Part shown: one piece after another, positions 48,748 through 62,695 of the stretch | Layout: each line of letters opens with the position of its first letter | Position numbering within the stretch: position 1 is the stretch's first letter | NCBI RefSeq assembly: GCF_018873765.1 | Contig: NC_057924.1 | Location: 5,332,001 to 5,396,000 of the forward strand | Source of the DNA: Telopea speciosissima | Taxonomy: Eukaryota > Streptophyta > Magnoliopsida > Proteales > Proteaceae | Length of the DNA: 64,000 bases | Direction: 5' to 3' | Notes under the pieces: generated by a model | Database searches by the model: none | Told to the model about the DNA's origin: nothing | What the model saw: only the letters and a program-made list of their open reading frames with translations | Made by a program: the position numbers and the translations under genes

Positions 48748-51500
48748 TGTCACACCCCTATCCCGACAAGGGATAAAATACAATATCAGGGTGTGATTGG
48801 GGTGACACGCGTCATCCCACCTCACCGCCAGGATCTCGATCGATGGCCAACTCACGATCATAAACCAATATTATAATACAATAATATCAGAGCGAAAGAT
48901 AAAGGAATATTACATTTCCAACGATCATAAAATAAGCGGAAGCGTTCTGATGAGTTACCTCATGTTCACACGGCTAAGTGATACATAAATAGTTTGGATG
49001 GATATCCCGAATGACCATAGCATAACTACCCCAAAACAAGTATAATAATAAATATTTATCAAGGCACGTGGCCCCAAAAAAACAAAAGAAGGGAACAAGT
49101 CCCAGTATCAATACGCCGTGGCACAATCATCATGGGCAACCATCGCCATGATCCTCGCCACGGTCTCGGCTCCACGTAATCATACGCATCAAAATCTAAA
49201 AAGAATGTGTATACGGGGTTAGCTCCACCGAGCTAGTGAGAGAGAAAAGGGGATGCACAATCACACAATCACAAATAGTCCATGGTGCATGCTATTATTA
49301 ATTCATTTACCACCTAACACACAATGCTAAGTCAATGGGTATATGCTCATCTAATAACTCGGGAAGACATTGTGGATCCTTCCATTCTCACCACAATGCA
49401 ACCTCAATTATTACTATGGAGCCCGCGCCGGTCGTAGTCATCACCACCCTGCAGGCGGCACCCGATAACCATTACTACCCCGGCCTGGCCTCTCTAACTC
49501 TCCACAGCAAAGAGTGCTCGGCTACCCAACACCTAAACCCCGCTGTTGGTAAGGGTCGTAGCATGGAACCGAGCCATTTACCACCTAACACACAATGCTA
49601 AGTCAACGGGTATACGCCATCGATAACTCGGGAAGACATTGTGGATCCTTCCATTCTCACCACAATGCAACCTCAATTATTACTATGGAGCCGCGCACGG
49701 TCGTAGTCATCACCACCTGAGGCGAGACCCGATAACCATTACTACCCCTGGCCTGGCCTCTCTAACTCTCCAGCAGCAGTGCTCGCTACCCAACACCTAA
49801 ACCCCTGTTGGTAAGGTCGTAGCATAGGAACTGAGCCTAACACGATATACTACATGAATCCTATCGTGTTGAGAGGTACATCCGGGTGTGTCAACGTCCC
49901 ATTCCATCTAACACCGGGTACCAAGACAACACGGCGCATACAGAAAGAATGAGATGCAATATACAATTCCACGCACGGGGTTCCGGTGCATACTTCCCGA
50001 CGCGTAACCCAACACAAATTCATATCATCCAAATCATCATCATCGAATAAGAATAAATGCAAATATGCAATCATGCTTGAATGATAATGTCACAATATAA
50101 TTCATAAATGCATGAATAAGCAATAGTAAACAAGCTCAAACAATCACCCAAACCCACTCACCAATTACTTCAAATGGAGTTTGTATAAGCGCAACGATTC
50201 CCGCTCAAAATCACCCCATTGCACATATGTTGGCGCCATGGAAGTGAATAAGAGTGTGAGAGAGTGTAGGGAGGCCTCATAGAGAAACCCCACCGTTTAC
50301 ATAAGTTATAAGCCTTAAAAACTGCATCGGAGGCAACGTCGGACTCGGCAGGCCTGCCTCCGACCTCGCCTCCGACCTTCCTGCGGGCTCGGGACACATC
50401 GGAGGCAAACATCGGACTCACGATCTTGCCTCCGATGCAACCCAGTGTGATTTCAAGGTCTTTAAAAGCCCAGGGTTGTCCCATTTGGTTCTCTAAGCCT
50501 CGAGGACTAGGGAGGGTGTCTTGGAGTCTATTTGGGTCTTAGAAACACCCAACATTCAAAGATTTAAGGGGGTTTAAAGGATCAAAAGCTCAAAAATCCA
50601 GATTTGGGGTTTTCTTTGGTGGTTAAGCTTTAGAATCAAATAGATTCTGAGAGGTCAAACTAGAGGTCTTTATAGGATTGTAATGAAAATGGGATAGCAT
50701 CCTACTGGGGAAACTACACGTGGCTCGAGCTAACCCTTTGGGTTTCAAAAGAAATCCCCATCTTGGGGCTGCAACCAACGAACCACCCAAGCTCAAACGA
50801 GCAAGGGGGAAGAGAGAAAAATGGGGGAAAAGGGCACTTGGCTTACCTGGTTTGGAGGTACACACGAGGTGCCCTCTTTAAAGCTCCAAACCCAGCAGCC
50901 GTTTCCTTCTTCTTCTTCCCTTCCTTCTCCTCCTTCTCCTCCTCTCTTCAAAGCTCTCCTCTCCTTTCACGATTAGGTTAGGAAAGAGAAAGAAAAAAGA
51001 AAGACTAAGGAATAGTCTTACCCCTCTCTCTCATATAGACTTCACATTTATTGGCCTATTTGGATAAGGCCTCGTAAGTGTAACCTAGGGTCTATTTGGG
51101 TAGGGTGGAAATGGCAGGCACCAATAGCACCTTAGCCACGGGTCTCACCCACTGAGGGTCCTTGTTAGCGGCATTGGATGCGTGGTCGGAGGCGACCGAG
51201 TAACCTTGCCTCCGATGCGAGTAGGAAGGTGGTTCCCACCATAAGAGGTCGGGGCCTTTGGACCACACGCCGAGGGCTTTGAGAGGCGTAAGCACACAAC
51301 AAAATTTGGTCAACTACTTACCCCGACACGTCAAGGTGCAACCTCCGTGGTCCCGACTAGTTTCCACAGAACCTCGTACTATGGTCAATATAGCTGGGTT
51401 TGACCACCGTGAGAACAACTCACCGGCATACGTGGCGTGATAACTACACGTCACGGGAAGAATTAATAATTAATTATACTCCTGGGGTGCGGGTATAACA
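48748..51500 (-). repeat. LTR copy 1 (2753 bp)
   Basis: It is bounded by TG..CA on both strands and joins LINE sequence at 48747. It contains a 270-bp tandem duplication (49304-49575 and 49576-49835, starting ATTTACCACCTAACAC) that is shared by all three LTRs, and a cluster of inverted TCGGAGGC/GCCTCCGA motifs at 50325-50440 and 51185-51225. The short reading frames inside are not conserved as coding. Confidence 0.85.
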
Positions 51501-54392
51501 TTCTCCCCACCTTACAAGAAATTTCGTCCCCGAAATTTGAGGCGCTAGGGTCTCAGTGATAAGGGCTGTTGGATAACAACATCCCAAGTCACCCACATCT
51601 TAAACTAAGTCAAAGGTCGGGTCAAGATCAGGCGGTGCCTACATGTCGCGTGAAGTCGGTTCCACAATTCTCTTTTCCTTACGGTCACATTACCACGGGT
51701 GTGGTTCACAATAACCCTAGGAAAACAGGGTTCCAACTACTAAGTTAAGTCTCAAGGAACAAAGGTTCCCTAGATCTTCCGGATCGGGTGATACCACTCT
51801 AGCCTTCGATCTCGGTCATTCTTGGGTTACAGGATTTAACTTGTCCGTGACCCAACATAGGGTTCACATTCTGAAGGCTTTCACATCCGGTTGTCTCATT
51901 ACCTAACCCAACTTTAGAATGATTTGGAATATTGATGGAATCTCCTATTGTTCACTCCCGATGCGGAGGGAACGCATTTGGTGATCCATTACCCCATTCA
52001 TATCTGTCGTTGGAGAAGGTTTTGTTACATCCTTCGTTTTAGCTTTCACAACCTTTAAACCTATAACACGGTTATCCACAGGAAAGAGTCCACATCGGTC
52101 CTCTTTCGAGAACCAACAACCTTTACTAGCTTTTGTCAAGTCGACTCTTCAGCGGTCTCCATAATTTAACCTATCCGGTCATTAAATTCATTATTCATTA
52201 CCCTAAAGTTTGGTCGACCAAGGTCGGGGCTCCAGCTAGTTTCACGGCGAGGTCGAGGTAAGTCATACTTGTAGTACCCGGAGAATCACTCGTCACACAA
52301 GTCAAGGTTCTAAGGGATATCTATATATATTTATCACACCAATATGTAGGCATAGATTCAATAATTACATTCAAATCCCTATGGACATATCTGTCATCTA
52401 GGTCAATCCACAAGAACAAGAAGTTCTCGAGTGCGGTTCGCTAAGTCCTTTCTTTGGAAAGTCGAATCACGGTGTAGGACTTTCTCTTGAGTCTAAACAA
52501 GGTTTGGATGGACAAGTAAAGTCAAATAGAGTCATCGCTAGCGAGGTGTTATGAGTGACTTCCAAATACACGTGACCTTCGTGGCTTACTCGAATAAACA
52601 GCCCAAACCAACTTATTACTTTCCTTTCCTAGTACTACCCACAGGTTTAGATTCTACGCACCCCCTTAGGGTCTCTACCCGCATAGATTTAGGTTTCCCT
52701 ATCCATAAGGTTTGAGTCCTTACATTCATAGGGTCTAAGGATCTTCATCCTCAAAGGTAACTCTTCTTCCTTTATGTAAGAGAGGAGTCACAAAGGTTAC
52801 CAATGCCTGCTACTTTTTATTAGCTGGTCCGGTCGGGTACAAGTCCTAACCTCTTTCAATTTGAGGTATTGACTAGACTTAGGTGGTTCCCACCAATGGG
52901 TCACACAACGGGGTGTCCGATCTAGGGTATAGGCACATAATCATCACATATAAGTGTGGTCAAAAGGTCTCCAAAATAGGCTCAAAATCTTAAAAGAAAA
53001 TCGGGTGGACTACATGGCGCGTCGGCGCTCGGGTGCGTTCGTGGCTCCTCCGTGAAAATAGGTAGAGCGGATTAACGGGCGGATGTAGAATGCAAATCCG
53101 TTCATTCGTCCGGTCTCGGAAGTCTCAAAGGCAGAGAGAGTTGAAGTCAAACGAATCTATGGATAGACCGCATGAGTGTGGATCCGTTCGTTGATCCGCA
53201 TGTTTTAAAATGATAATTTCAAGTTTTGTGCGGAGCGGATTCACGGCAAGTGGATCCGTTCGTTCGTTTGTTCGTAGAATTTTAACAAAGCGAGCCACGA
53301 GTTTTAAAACTCATTTTGGCTTCAAAGAAAAGGACATAACCGTAGGGAGAAAAATCTCTACAGGGACTTCCGTTTAAGCTCCCCTTAGGTGGTTTCCTTG
53401 TAATCCTAAGCCTCAAGGTTCAACTCTTACTTATTCATGATATGACTTTCTTCTCATTCCTACTTTCTCTTTCTTGGATTTGGGATGAATCATCTCAAGT
53501 TGTGATTCATGTCTTGATTTTGCTTGTAATCCCATGGCCATGTACACCAAATTCATACCAAACCGATTGGCGAAACTAGGGTTTTAGGTGTAAATCAAGT
53601 CCTATTTGATCGATGACACTAAGTTGTTGGATCTTTGTTTGATTATTGCATCTTTTATAAATTTTCAAGTCTTTGCGCATTTTAGAGACTGTTGCTATGT
53701 TTGTCAAGTCTAGTTGAATTTTACTAGGATTATATTCAGGTTTTGATTGTGGTAAAGTTATCAATTCACAATATTTTGGGAAAACTCTCCAAGTTCAAAT
53801 CTAATTCTTTTACATGCCATAAAATCTCATAGAAAATTATCACATTGTCTTATCTTCAAACATATTTCCTTGTATACATGATTGTTGATAAAATCCTTAG
53901 AATCTTTCCTCTTCTCTTTTGCCATATTTGATTCGGTCTTACTAGATAGGGCTTAGCTTACATTCTCGAGTTGTCACAAATCATATTTACTTGTTTCCTA
54001 AGATTCAAACTTCCAACCACAAAATCTGAAAATTTTCTTTGAAGTTCAAGGCATGCTCCATGATTGAATAAACCTATTTCTTGCTTGAACCCATTGTTTT
54101 GTATAAAATATTACTTTTTAGGCATATTATGACCATGAATCTTCATTATTTATCATGTCATTCACATAATGGCCATGCCTTTCCTTTTTTTCTCCAACTT
54201 CTTAGATCACGATTGGATAAAAATCAGAATTTTTTAGCCTAAGAATTCTGCTGTAATTTAATTTGCTTTGAAAGGAAAATCAGGGCTAGGTTTTGAACCT
54301 CATAACTTTACATTGATCATCTACTTAGGCCTTAACATTCAAGGTACTAATTTGCTATCTATTTGACTCTTGGTTGCAGGTTAAAACAATTA
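51501..54392 (-). other. Non-coding internal region of the LTR element (unit 1; unit 2 equivalent 58474-61371)
   Basis: No conserved protein motif was found on either strand. Words such as GGATCCGTTCGTTCG and GCGGAT recur at 53030-53290 (60010-60260 in unit 2). Open frames here are short and differ between the two units. Confidence 0.65.
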
Positions 54393-55092
54393 ATGGCTCC
54401 AAGAACACAGCGTGCATGCGTTGAACAAGTTGCACCAGCTGTGCTAGATCCACTATAGTTTCAAAAGATAGAGGACCAAGAGCTTTACCAAGACTACTTT
54501 CGCTAAAAAATATAGTGGAAGGGCGGAATGTAGTATTGGATGATCTCAAAGCTTACATGGTGGGGGCGAGATTCGAGGCATTGGGGTGGACCAACATTCT
54601 CAACCTTCTGAACCATACTACCCAAAACTCATTCTCTATTTCTATGCAAATCTGAACACCGGGAACCCGGGCACACAAAACTATCGGGTTGTTTCATATG
54701 TCGAGGGTTCCTATAGCCTTCATTGCGCACAGTTGGCCTGGTGTTATCAACGTGTCCATTGGAGGAGCAAGGACCTATTGTTCACTTGAAGGAATTCCTA
54801 TACCTTAATCAAGTGGGAGGTATTGACATTCGACGACCATCGCGGCTGAACTGCGAGTGGTGGATGGCTTCGATGAGGTCACGAAGCAACTCTCCAATCA
54901 GACTTGGCACCTGAGGGTATCGAGAGAGGGGTAGATGACATCGACGACTTTCTTGGTCGCGATGGTGGCGGTGGTGCAATGTCTAGCTCGCTTTCTCTCA
55001 ACAATTAAAGTTATCCCGGATCAGTTCTTATAGTTCTTGTCTTAGGATGAACAACTGGGAACTTTTAGAAATGGTAGACTTGTATATTTAAT
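54393..55092 (+). pseudogene. Antisense ORF relic, plant retrotransposon 'putative plant transposon protein' type (unit 1)
   Basis: It starts MAPRTQRACVEQ just after a TTGCAG/GTT sequence, hits TAG after 21 codons, and continues in other frames with FYANLNTGNPGTQNYRVV and later SWPGVINVSIGGART-like sequence. The block 'Y-P-x-L-x-x-x-F-Y-A-N-L' followed by 'V-x-G-V-P-I' is a mark of the gag-like proteins of plant retroelements grouped as putative plant transposon proteins. It runs on the plus strand while the element runs on the minus strand. More indels than in unit 2. Confidence 0.6.
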
Positions 55093-55697
55093 CGAGATGA
55101 ACAGAATCAAATGTTTTGAGTTGGAGCAGATGAGATCTTGTATTACGAGTTGGGAAAGGCACAGTTATGCGAGCGGAGAGTCCGGAACAATTATGGTGTT
55201 TAGATTGGTATCTTTTGATTGAGTAGGATGGAGTCATATGTTTTTGTTGGAATGGATGAAATCATGAATATTGAAATAAGAAGGATATGGTTCCTTCCGG
55301 GAAGATTTGGAACAACTTGACATTTCTAATTAATCTTATATATATCTTTATGTACTTGCTTAATTCTCTCTTGTTTAAATCATTGTTGATAATTATGCTT
55401 GGTTATAATTGGTTCATTATTGTTTATGAATTTTAACATATAGTTACTCATTTATGACCTACCTAAGGCTCAACCAAGCAATTTCAAAGTTGTAGCTTAA
55501 CACCTATGGTTCAAGTCCTAAGTGCCATGTTGCCTATTATCTTCTAAGTTTTTGTTTCACCACAATCGGTCTTCTCCTATGTCGCACATAATCATTTATA
55601 TTCTTGAAGATTTTTAGTTTAGAACCTAATTGTGGAGAGTAAATCAAGAGTCCGCGAGGCGTGGTCGGTCGCAGAGCATCATTGCTCGATACCATGT

Positions 55698-58473
55698 TAT
55701 CACACCCCTATCCCGACAAGGGATAAAATACAATATCGGGTGTGATTGGGGTGACAGCGTCATCCCACCTCACCGCCAGGATCTCGATGCGATGGCCAAC
55801 TCACATCATAAACCAATATTATAATACAATAATATCGAGTGCGAAAGATAAAGGAATATTACATTTCCAACGATCATAAAATAAGCGGAAGCGTTCTGAT
55901 GAGTTACCTCATGTTCACACGGCTAAGTGATACATAAATAGTTTGGATGGATATCCCGAATGACCATAGCATAACTACCCCAAAACAAGTATAATAATAA
56001 ATATTTATACAAGGCACGTGGCCAAAAAAAAAAAGAAGGAACAAGTCCCAAGTATCAATACAGCCCGTAGGCACAATCATCATGGGCAACCATCGCCATG
56101 ATCCTCGCCACGGTCTCGGCTCCACAAGTAATCATCCGCATCAAAATCTAAAAAGAATGTGTACACGGGGTTAGCTCCACCGAGCTAGTGAGAGAGAAAA
56201 GGGGATGCACAATCACACAATCACAAATAGTCCATGGTGCATGCTATTATTAATTCATTTACCACCTAACACACAATGCTAAGTCAATGGGTATATGCTA
56301 TCGCAATAACTCGGGAAGACATTGTGGATCCTTCCATTCTCACCACAATGCAACCTCAATTATTACTATGGAGCCCGCGCCGGTCGTAGTCATCACCACC
56401 CGCAGGCGGACCCGATAACCATTACTACCCCGGCCTGGCCTCTCTAACTCTCCACAGCAGGGTGCTCGGCTACCCAACACCTAAACCCCTGTTGGTAAGG
56501 GTCGTAGCATAGGGCGAGCCATTTACCACCTAACACACAATGCTAAGTCAATGGGTATATGCTATCGCAATAACTCGGGAAGACATTGTGGATCCTTCCA
56601 TTCTCACCACAATGCAACCTCAATTATTACTATGGAGCCCGCGCCGGTCGTAGTCATCACCACCCGCAGGCGACCCGATAACCATTACTACCCCGGCCTG
56701 GCCTCTCTAACTCTCCACAGCAGGAGTGCTCGCGCTACCCAACACCTAAACCCCTGTTGGTAAGGGTCGTAGCATAGGAACCGAGCCTAACCACGATATA
56801 CTACATGAATCCTATCGTGTTGAGAGGTACATCCGGGTGTGTCAACGTCCCATTCCATCTAACACCCGGTACCAAGACAACACGGCGCATACGAGCAAGA
56901 ATGAGATGCAATATACAATTCCACGTACACGGGGTTCCGTGCGACTTCCCAGACCGTAACCCAACACAAATTCATATCATCCAAATCATCATCATCGAAT
57001 AAGAATAAATGCAAATATGCAATCATGCTTGAATGATAATGTCACAATATAATTCATAAATGCATGAATAAGCAATAGTAAACAAGCTCAAACAGTCACC
57101 CAAACCCACTCACCAATTACTTCAAATGGAGTTTGTATAAGCGCAACGATTCCCGCTCAAAATCACCCCATTGCACATATGTTGGCGCCTATGGAAGTGA
57201 ATAAGAGTGTGAGAGAGTGTAGGGGAGGCCTCATAGAGAAACCCCACCGTTTACATAAGTTATAAGCCTTAAAAACTGCATCGGAGGCAACGTCGGACTC
57301 AGCGGCCTGCCTCCGACCTTGCCTCCGACCTTCCTGCGAGGCTCGGGACACATCGGAGGCAAACATCGGACTCACGCAGTCTTGCCTCCGATGCAACCCA
57401 AGTGTGATTTCAAGGTCTTTAAAAGCCCAGGGTTGTCCCATTTGGTTCTCTAAGCCTCAAGGGACTAGGGAGGGGTGTCTTGGAGTCTATTTGGGTCTTA
57501 GAAACACCCAACATTCAAAGATTTAAGGGGGTTTAAAGGATCAAAAGCTCAAAAATCCAGATTTGGGGTTTTCTTTGGTGGTTGAAGCTTTAGAATCAAA
57601 TAGATTCAGCAAGAGGTCAAACTAGAGGTCTTTATAGGATTGTAATGAAAATGGGATAGCATCCTACAAGGGGAAACTACACATGGCTCGAGCTAACCCT
57701 TTGGGTTTCCAAAAAGAAATCCCCATCTTGGGGCTGCAACCAACGAACCACCCAAGCTCAAACGAGCAAGGGGGAAGAGAGAAAAATGGGGGAAAAGGGC
57801 ACTTGGCTTACCTGGTTTGAGGTACACACGAGGTGCCCTCTTTAAAGCTCCAAACCCAGCAGCCGTTTCCTTCTTCTTCTTCCCTTCCTTCTCCTCCTTC
57901 TCCTCCTCTCTTCAAAGCTCTCCTCTCCTTTCACGATTAGGTTAGGAAAGAGAAAGAAAAAAGAAAGACTAAGGAATAGTCTTACCCCTCTCTCTCATAT
58001 AGACTTCACATTTATTGGCCTATTTGGATAAGGCCTCATAAGTGTAACCTAGGGTCTATTTGGGTAGGGTCAAACATGGCAGGGCACCAATAGCACCTTA
58101 GCCACAGGGTCTCACCCACAAGGGTCCTTGTTAGCAGCATTGGATGCAGGGTCGGAGGCAGCCAGTAACCTTGCCTCCGATGCGAGTAGGAAGGTGGTTC
58201 CCACCATAAGAGGTCAGGGCCTTTGGACCACACTTCGAGGGCTTTGAGAGGGCAGTAAGCACACAACAAAATTTGGTCAACTACTTACCCCTGACACGTC
58301 AAGGTGCAACCTCCGTGGTCCCGACTAGTTTCCACAGGCAACCTCGTACTATGGTCAATATAGCTGGGTTTGACCACCAGTGAGAACAACTCACCGGCAT
58401 ACGTGGCAGTGATAACTACACGTCACGGGGAAGAATTAATAATTAATTATACTCCTGGGGTGCGGGTATAACA
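55698..58473 (-). repeat. LTR copy 2 (2776 bp), central
   Basis: Nearly identical to copy 1 apart from scattered 1-4 base indels and substitutions. The terminal TG reads TA here (TATCACACC). The internal tandem duplication is at 56257-56520 and 56521-56785. Confidence 0.85.
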
Positions 58474-58486
58474 TTCTCCCCACCTT
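58474..58486 (-). other. Polypurine tract
   Basis: Minus-strand AAGGTGGGGAGAA abuts the TG start of the LTR. The left unit has the same tract at 51501-51513. It sets the element orientation together with the primer site. Confidence 0.88.
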
Positions 58487-61371
58487 ACAAGAAATTTCCC
58501 CCGAAATTTGAGGCACTAGGGTCTCAGTGATAAGGGTTTGGATAACAACATCCCAAGTCACCCACATCTTAAACTAAGTCAAAGGTCGGGTCAAGATGGC
58601 AGTGCCTACATGTCGCAAAGTCGGTTCCACAATTCTCTTTTCCTTACAGGTCACATTACCACCTGGGGTGTGGTTCACAATAACCCTAGGAAAACAGGGT
58701 TCCAACTACTAAGTTAAGTCTCAAGGAACAAAGGTTCCCTAGATCTTCCAGATCGGGTGATACCACTCTAGCCTTGAGTACTGGTCATTCTTGGGTTACA
58801 GGATTTAACCGTCCATGACCCAACATAGGGTTCACATTCTCGAAGGCTTTCACATCGGTTGTCTCATTACCTAACCCAACTTTAGAATGATTTGGAATAT
58901 TGATGGAATCTCCTATTGTTCACTCCCAGACGGAGGGAACGCATTTGGTGATCCATTACCCCATTCATATCTCGTTGGAGAAGGTTTTGTTACATCCTTC
59001 GTTTTAGCTTTCACAACCTTTAAACCTATAACACGTTATCCCACAGGAAAGAGTCCACATCAGTCCTCTTTCGAGAACCAACAACCTTTACTAGCTTTTG
59101 TCCAAGTCAACTCTTCAAGCAGTCTCCATAATTTAACCTATCCGGTCATTAAATTCATTATTCATTACCCTAAAGTTTGGTCAACCAAGGTCGGGCTCCG
59201 CTAGTTTCACAAGAAGGTCGAGGTAAGTCATACTTGTAGTACCAGAGAATCACTCGTCACACAAGTCCAAGGTTCTAAGGGATATCTATATATATTTATC
59301 ACACCAATATGTAGGCATAGATTCAATAATTACATTCAAATCCCTATGGACATATCTGTCATCTAGGTCAATCCACAAGAACAAGAAGTTCTCAGGTACG
59401 GTTCGCTAAGTCCTTTCTTTGGAAAGTCGAATCACGGTGTAGGACTTTCTCTATGAGTCTAAACAAGGTTTGGATGGACCAAGTAAAGTCCAAATAGAGT
59501 CATCACTAGCTTGAGGTGTTATGAGTGACTTCCAAATACACGTGACCTTCATGGCTTACTCAAATAAACAGCCCAAACCAGCTTATTACTTTCCTTTCCT
59601 AGTACCTACCCACAGGTTTAGATTCTACGCACCCCCTTAAGGGTCTCTACCCGCATAGATTTAGGTTTCCCTATCCATAAGGTTTGAGTCCTTACATTCA
59701 TAGGGTCTAAGGATCTTCATCCTCAAAGGTAACTCTTCTTCCTTTATGTAAGAGAGGAGTCACAAAGGTTACCAATGCCTGCTACTTTTTATTAGCTGGT
59801 CCAGTCGGGTACAAGTCCTAACCTCTTTCAATTCGAGGTATTGACTAGACTTAGGTGGTTCCCACCAATGGGTCACACAACGGGGTGTCCGATCTAGGGT
59901 ATAGGCACATAATCATCACATATAAGTGTGGTCAAAAGGTCTCCAAAATAGGCTCAAAATCTTAAAAGAAAATCGGGTGGACTCACAAGCGACGTCAGCA
60001 CTCCGGGTGCGTTCGTGGCTCCTCCGTGAAAATAGGTAGAGCGGATTAACGGGCGGATGTAGAATGCAAATCCGTTCATTCGTCCGGTCTCAGAAGTCTC
60101 AAAGGCAGAGAGAGTTGAAGTCAAACGAATCTATGGATAGACGCATGAGTGTGGATCCGTTCGTTGATCCGCACAGTTTTAAAATGATAATTTCAAGTTT
60201 TGTGCAGAGCGGATTCACGACAAGTGGATCCGTTCGTTCGTTTGTTCGTAGAATTTTAACAAAACAGAGCCACGAGTTTTAAAACTCATTTTTGGCTTCA
60301 AAGAAAAGGACATAACCGTAGGGAGAAAAATCTCTACAGGGACTTCCGTTTAAGCTCCCCTTAGGTGGTTTCCTTGTAATCCTAAGCCTCAAGGTTCAAC
60401 TCTTACTTATTCATGATATGACTTTCTTCTCATTCCTACTTTCTCTTTCTTGGATTTGGGATGAATCATCTCAAGTTGTGATCATGTCTTGATTTTGCTT
60501 GTAATCCCATGGCCATGTACACCAAATTCATACCAAACCGATTGGCCGAAACTAGGGTTTTTAGGTGTAAATCAAGTCCTATTTGATCGATGACACTAAG
60601 TTGTTGGATCTTTGTTTGATTATTGCATCTTTTATAAATTTTCAAGTCTTTGCGCATTTTAGAGACTGTTGCTATGTTTGTCAAGTCTAGTTGAATTTTA
60701 CTAGGATTATATTCAGGTTTTGATTGTGGTAAAGTTATCAATTCACAATATTTTGGGAAAACTCTCCAAGTTCAAATCTAATTCTTTTACATGCCATAAA
60801 ATCTCATAGAAAATTATCACATTGTCTTATCTTCAAACATATTTCCTTGTATACATGATTGTTGATAAAATCCTTAGAATCTTTCCTCTTCTCTTTTGCC
60901 ATATTTGATTCGGTCTTACTAGATAGGGCTTAGCTTACATTCTCTGAGTTGTCACAAATCATATTTACTTGTTTCCTAAGATTCAAACTTCCAACCACAA
61001 AATCTGAAAATTTTCTTTGAAGTTCAAGGCATGCTCCATGATTGAATAAACCTATTTCTTGCTTGAACCCATTGTTTTGTATAAAATATTACTTTTTAGG
61101 CATATTATGACCATGAATCTTCATTATTTATCATGTCATTCACATAATGGCCATGCCTTTCCTTTTTTCTCCAACTTCTTAGATCACAATTGGATAAAAA
61201 ATCAGAATTTTTTAGCCTAAGAATTCTGCTGTAATTTAATTTGCTTTGAAAGGAAAATCAAGGGCTAGGTTTTGAACCTCATAACTTTACATTGATCATC
61301 TACTTAGGCCTTAACATTCAAGGTACTAATTTGCTATCTATTTGACTCTTGGTTGCAGGTTAAAACAATTA

Positions 61372-62082
61372 ATGGCTCCAAGAACACAGCGTGCATGCGT
61401 TGAACAAGTTGCACCAGCTGTGCTAGATCCACTATAGTTTCAAAAGATAGAGGACCAAGAGCTTTACCAAGACTACTTTCGCTTAAAAAAATATAGTGGA
61501 AGGGCGGAATGTAGTATTGGATGATCTCAAAGCTTACATGGTGGGGCAGAGATTCGAGGCATTGGGGTGGACCAACATTCTCAACCTTCCTGAACCATAC
61601 TACCCAAAACTCATTCTCTATTTCTATGCAAATCTGAACACCGGGAACCCGGGCACACAAAACTATCGGGTTGTTTCATATGTCAAGGGGGTTCCTATAG
61701 CCTTCATTGCAGACAGTTGGCCTGGTGTTATCAACGTGTCCATTGGAGGAGCAAGGACCTATTGTTCACTTAGAAGGAATTCCTATACCTTAATCAAGTG
61801 GGAGGTATTGACATTCTGACGACCATCAGGCGGCTGAACCTGCGAGTGGTGGATGGCTTCGATGAGGTCACGAAGCAACTCTCCAATCAGACTTGGCACC
61901 TAGAGGGTATCGAGAGAGGGGTAGATGACATCGACAGCTTTCTTGGTCGCGATGGTGGCGGTGGTGCAATGTCTAGCTCAGCTTTCTCTCAACAATTAAA
62001 GTTATCCCGGATCAGTTCTTATAGTTCTTGTCTTAGGATGAACAACTGGGAACTTTTAGAAATGGTAGACTTGTATATTTAA
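61372..62082 (+). pseudogene. Antisense ORF relic, same family (unit 2)
   Basis: The same ATG and the same early TAG (61435-61437) as unit 1, then an open stretch at 61496-61819 containing RFEALGWTNILNL, YPKLILYFYANLNTGN, VVSYVKGVPIAFIADSW and INVSIGGARTYCS, and a further open stretch to TAA at 62082. A run of seven A at 61483-61490 marks the first frame change; one base fewer would join the two frames. Because the stop is shared by both units, the ORF was broken before the array formed, unless both frames are translated separately. Confidence 0.65.
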
Positions 62083-62680
62083 TCTGAGATGAACAGAATC
62101 AAATGTTTTGAGTTGGAACAGATGAGATCTTGTATTCTGAGTTGGGAAAGGCACAGTTATGCCGAAGCAGAGAGTCTGGAACAATTATGGTGTTTAGATT
62201 GGTATCTTTTGATTGAGTAGGATGGAGTCATATGTTTTTGTTGGAATGGATGAAATCATGAATATTGAAATAAGAAGGATATGGTTGCCTTCTGGGAAGA
62301 TTTGGAACAACTTGACATTTCTAATTAATCTTATATATATCTTTATGTACTTGCTTAATTCTCTCTTGTTTAAATCATTGTTGATAATTATGCTTGGTTA
62401 TAATTGGTTCATTATTGTTTATGAATTTTAACATATAGTTACTCATTTATGACCTACCTAAGGCTCAACCAAGCAATTTCAAAGTTGTAGCTTAACAGCC
62501 TATGGTTCAAGTCCTAAGTGCCATGTTGCCTATTATCTTCTAAGTTTTTGTTTCACCACAATCAGTCTTCTCCTATGTCTGCACATAATCATTTATATTC
62601 TTGAAGATTTTTAGTTTAGAACCTAATTGTGGAGAGTAAATCAAGAGTCCGCGAGACTGTGGTCAGTGCAGAGCATCATT

Positions 62681-62692
62681 GCTCTGATACCA
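62681..62692 (-). other. Primer binding site (initiator tRNA-Met)
   Basis: Minus-strand TGGTATCAGAGC, three bases from the LTR end, complements the 3' end of plant initiator tRNA-Met. In the left unit the matching site (55683-55694) reads GCTC-GATACCA on the plus strand, one base short. Confidence 0.9.
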
Positions 62693-62695
62693 TGT

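Noticed and set aside
49335-49601. Open frames repeated in each LTR (MGIC..NNSGRHCGSFHSHH)
   Set aside because: They recur only because the LTR and its internal duplication recur; reading frames break at different points in each copy.
59940-60282. 72-codon plus-strand open frame at 60064
   Set aside because: Broken in the equivalent part of unit 1; lies in the non-coding LARD interior.
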